Origin: Nematostella vectensis
Taxonomy: Eukaryota > Cnidaria > Anthozoa > Actiniaria > Edwardsiidae
Assembly: GCF_932526225.1 (NCBI RefSeq)
Contig: NC_064037.1
Location: forward strand, 10,772,203 to 10,832,202
Length of the DNA: 60,000 nucleotides
Direction of reading: 5' to 3'
Below the pieces are notes generated by a model. The model was given only the letters and a program-made list of their open reading frames with translations, did no database searches and was not told the DNA's origin. The position numbers were made by a program, and so were the translations under genes. Positions 47,001 to 60,000 of this stretch are shown piece by piece. Every line of letters starts with the position of its first letter. Positions within the stretch are counted from its first letter, which is position 1.

Positions 47001-49012
47001 CGCTGAGTCGTGCGAATAAAATAAAATAAGGAGGATTTGGGGGATGCGTAAGCGCTCGAAGTCATCTTGAGCTTAAAGTAACCAATTCTTTAAAGTTTTT
47101 TTTCTAATTATCTTCGATATTTTAGGCAAAGAACGTTCTGACGGGCCCCTGTAAATACTTCCCCATAAAAATAAACAAATAGAAAAAAGGTTGAGAAAAA
47201 AGGAAAGAAAATATTCGATCTAAATGGCCGCGAAAAAACGCGCAAGAAAAAGCAAAACACAACAACAACTTCGTTATTTGTTAAGGGAAGTATAATACTG
47301 TTATCGATAGTGCCGCGAATATAATCAACTAGCATACTCTTAGCCCTCTCGTCTAGTAGGGTTGGCATTGCTTTTTACAGCAATCCACTTTAAGGGCAAT
47401 TAGCAACAAAGCGGTTGCAGGACCATTTTTGTGAGGACAGACACACAAAGTGGGAGTATGTAAAAGAGAAGGTCATCTTTTTATAGCCCTGATATTAGCC
47501 AGAGGTCTCAGTACGGGGCAAACTAGCCAAATTACAAACAGTCGCCAGCCATCTCCATCACTGCAAAAACACCCTCCCCGATATACATCCCCGGGTGACC
47601 GCAAATTGCACAACAAAAACAACTAAGAGAAGAAACGGATGTCGGATATAGGTACTCTGTCTATTTATACAAACAAAAGTGTGCAATGGGAACTCCCCAA
47701 ATTGCTAATCACGTGGTCCAATGCTAGGTATTGGGCCTGCTAGAATTTGCTTTAGAATTCCCAAGTAGTATCCATAAACTCATTCAGCTGAAGAAACGCC
47801 TCTAAACACCGCGCTTTTCCCAGTGGTTAGGAGAAGGTCTTGGGGTGAAATGCCTGAGACAGGGAACATCTGCGCTTTTACGATGGAATGCGAAAAACTT
47901 GAACAAGACAGTGCAGATCAAATCCTTGCCAGGGTGTACTTGAGGAAAGGAAACATAGTCGCACGAGCTTCCATCTTCAACTCACTCGATCCTGTTAGCA
48001 TCTCTTTCCTGTGCGAGTAAACTACGATAATGTTCTCGTTGATAGGTTCTTTCTAAAGCCTTGTAATTTGCGGGTGAAAAGCCCGAAGTTTTCACCCTTG
48101 CATTGTACTCCCCCGGTGATTGACATCTCTTTAATCAAAGATAATACAGTATGTTGTTGGCATTGTTTTCTCAACACCCCGTGCTGTGTATTTGTTTAGA
48201 AGGGCATCAATTAGGCAATCGCCCCGACACATTTACTAGCAAATCCGATGCGCGCGCGCCTCTGACTAATGTTTTTATAGTGTGTAGCTCACTAACTCTT
48301 TCTATACTAATTCCAGGACCGGTAGGAAATTTCTCAATTCCCCCCTTCTCAATCTGATGATCTTTATGTAATGACCTTCGGTCTCCACTGAAGAGTTCCC
48401 GAGCGATCGCGCTTATGTCAAAGTCTCGAACACAAATGTGACCGCCTTCATGTGATGTTAGCAAGACTCGCTGATAAAACTCATAGAAGGAGTATCTTTT
48501 CCTCTGAAACATCACGCGCGGTTAGTAACCCATTGCATGTTCGCCTGCAGCACAACCGGATTCCTTGTATAACAAAATAAGTCTACTATTACCAAGTATA
48601 TCACTTGTAATTTTATTCCAAACGGAAATCCCTGCTTTGCTCGAGCGCAAATTTATTGGTTTGGATACTCGCATACTTTCGTTATAAACGACGGATATCA
48701 CATACTGGTAAATTTGCGAAGAGCTATGAGGCTATTGGTCGACTTTGAGGCGCGCGCACTCGTTTGAGACGTGTGCTATGACGGTTACTGTTTTCGTAAT
48801 TATGCGTGTGACTGACGGGGTGTATTAATGAAGCCGGATACTGCGAATTCCATCTCTAGCGGAGCGCGCAGCACACTGGACTAGACTGGACGGCCACTCG
48901 CTCGCCGCACACTTCAATCGCCACCTCGCTAACGGCGCCAAAGCTGAGCTACTCAAAGAAAACTAACGGGGCTAGGAAGACCTCTGTGGGTTCGTAAACT
49001 CTGCGCGATTTA

Positions 49013-60000
<10,988 letters not shown>

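Larger units (their letters stand above)
38565..49012. other. Divergent intergenic region between the two T-box genes
   Basis: A 10.4-kb region between the start codons of the head-to-head T-box genes. It must include both 5' UTRs and promoters and may hold shared enhancers. Recognisable content is only the GATGGT microsatellite, a SINE and scattered homopolymer runs (C runs near 44609 and 45560). Several short open frames (for example 42614-42844 plus and 48207-48515 minus) lack supporting similarity. No tRNA or further gene was recognised. Confidence 0.5.

Overview
This is a eukaryotic, clearly metazoan window. It has multi-exon genes with GT-AG introns, a T-box gene pair, EIF2B1, a bridge-like lipid transfer protein gene, class A GPCR sequences, a tRNA-derived SINE, MITEs and many minisatellites. 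The gene set, the AT-rich introns and the single-exon GPCR sequence fit an anthozoan cnidarian, probably a sea anemone. The species is an inference.

Layout. (1) 1-23424, plus strand: the last 14 exons (about 439 codons) of BLTP2 (KIAA0100/hobbit). Two of its introns are large (3182-14049 and 15681-20702). Together they carry an inverted duplication whose arms (about 5850-10560 and 15920-19380) each hold a decayed class A GPCR, one antisense and one sense to the host gene. Both GPCR copies are swollen by coding-derived minisatellites and are broken by stops, frameshifts, deletions and transposon insertions. (2) 24946-29610, plus strand: a complete 10-exon EIF2B1 (298 aa). (3) 31084-38564, minus strand: a complete 7-exon T-box factor (462 aa), Tbx1/10-like. 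(4) 38565-49012: a 10.4 kb intergenic region between divergent T-box genes, holding a microsatellite and a SINE. (5) 49013 to the window end, plus strand: a second Tbx1/10-like gene with the same intron positions and phases, cut off in exon 6.

The most unusual signal is a recurring architecture at exon-intron junctions. In BLTP2 (after exon end 21212), in both T-box genes after exon 3, in T-box gene A after exon 4 and in T-box gene B after exon 5, the intron opens with a tandem array. Its unit is a copy of the 3' end of the exon (or its last bases) plus the 5' splice site, so each intron starts with a ladder of decoy donors (about 20 extra in BLTP2). T-box gene B also carries a duplicated 3' splice-site region before exon 3.

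The two T-box paralogs are nearly identical at synonymous sites in the 3' half of exon 3 and on into intron 3, yet clearly diverged in exons 2 and 4. This suggests gene conversion between the inverted copies. EIF2B1 and T-box gene A are convergent, and the T-box genes are head to head. BLTP2 and EIF2B1 are housekeeping genes with no evident functional link to the T-box pair.
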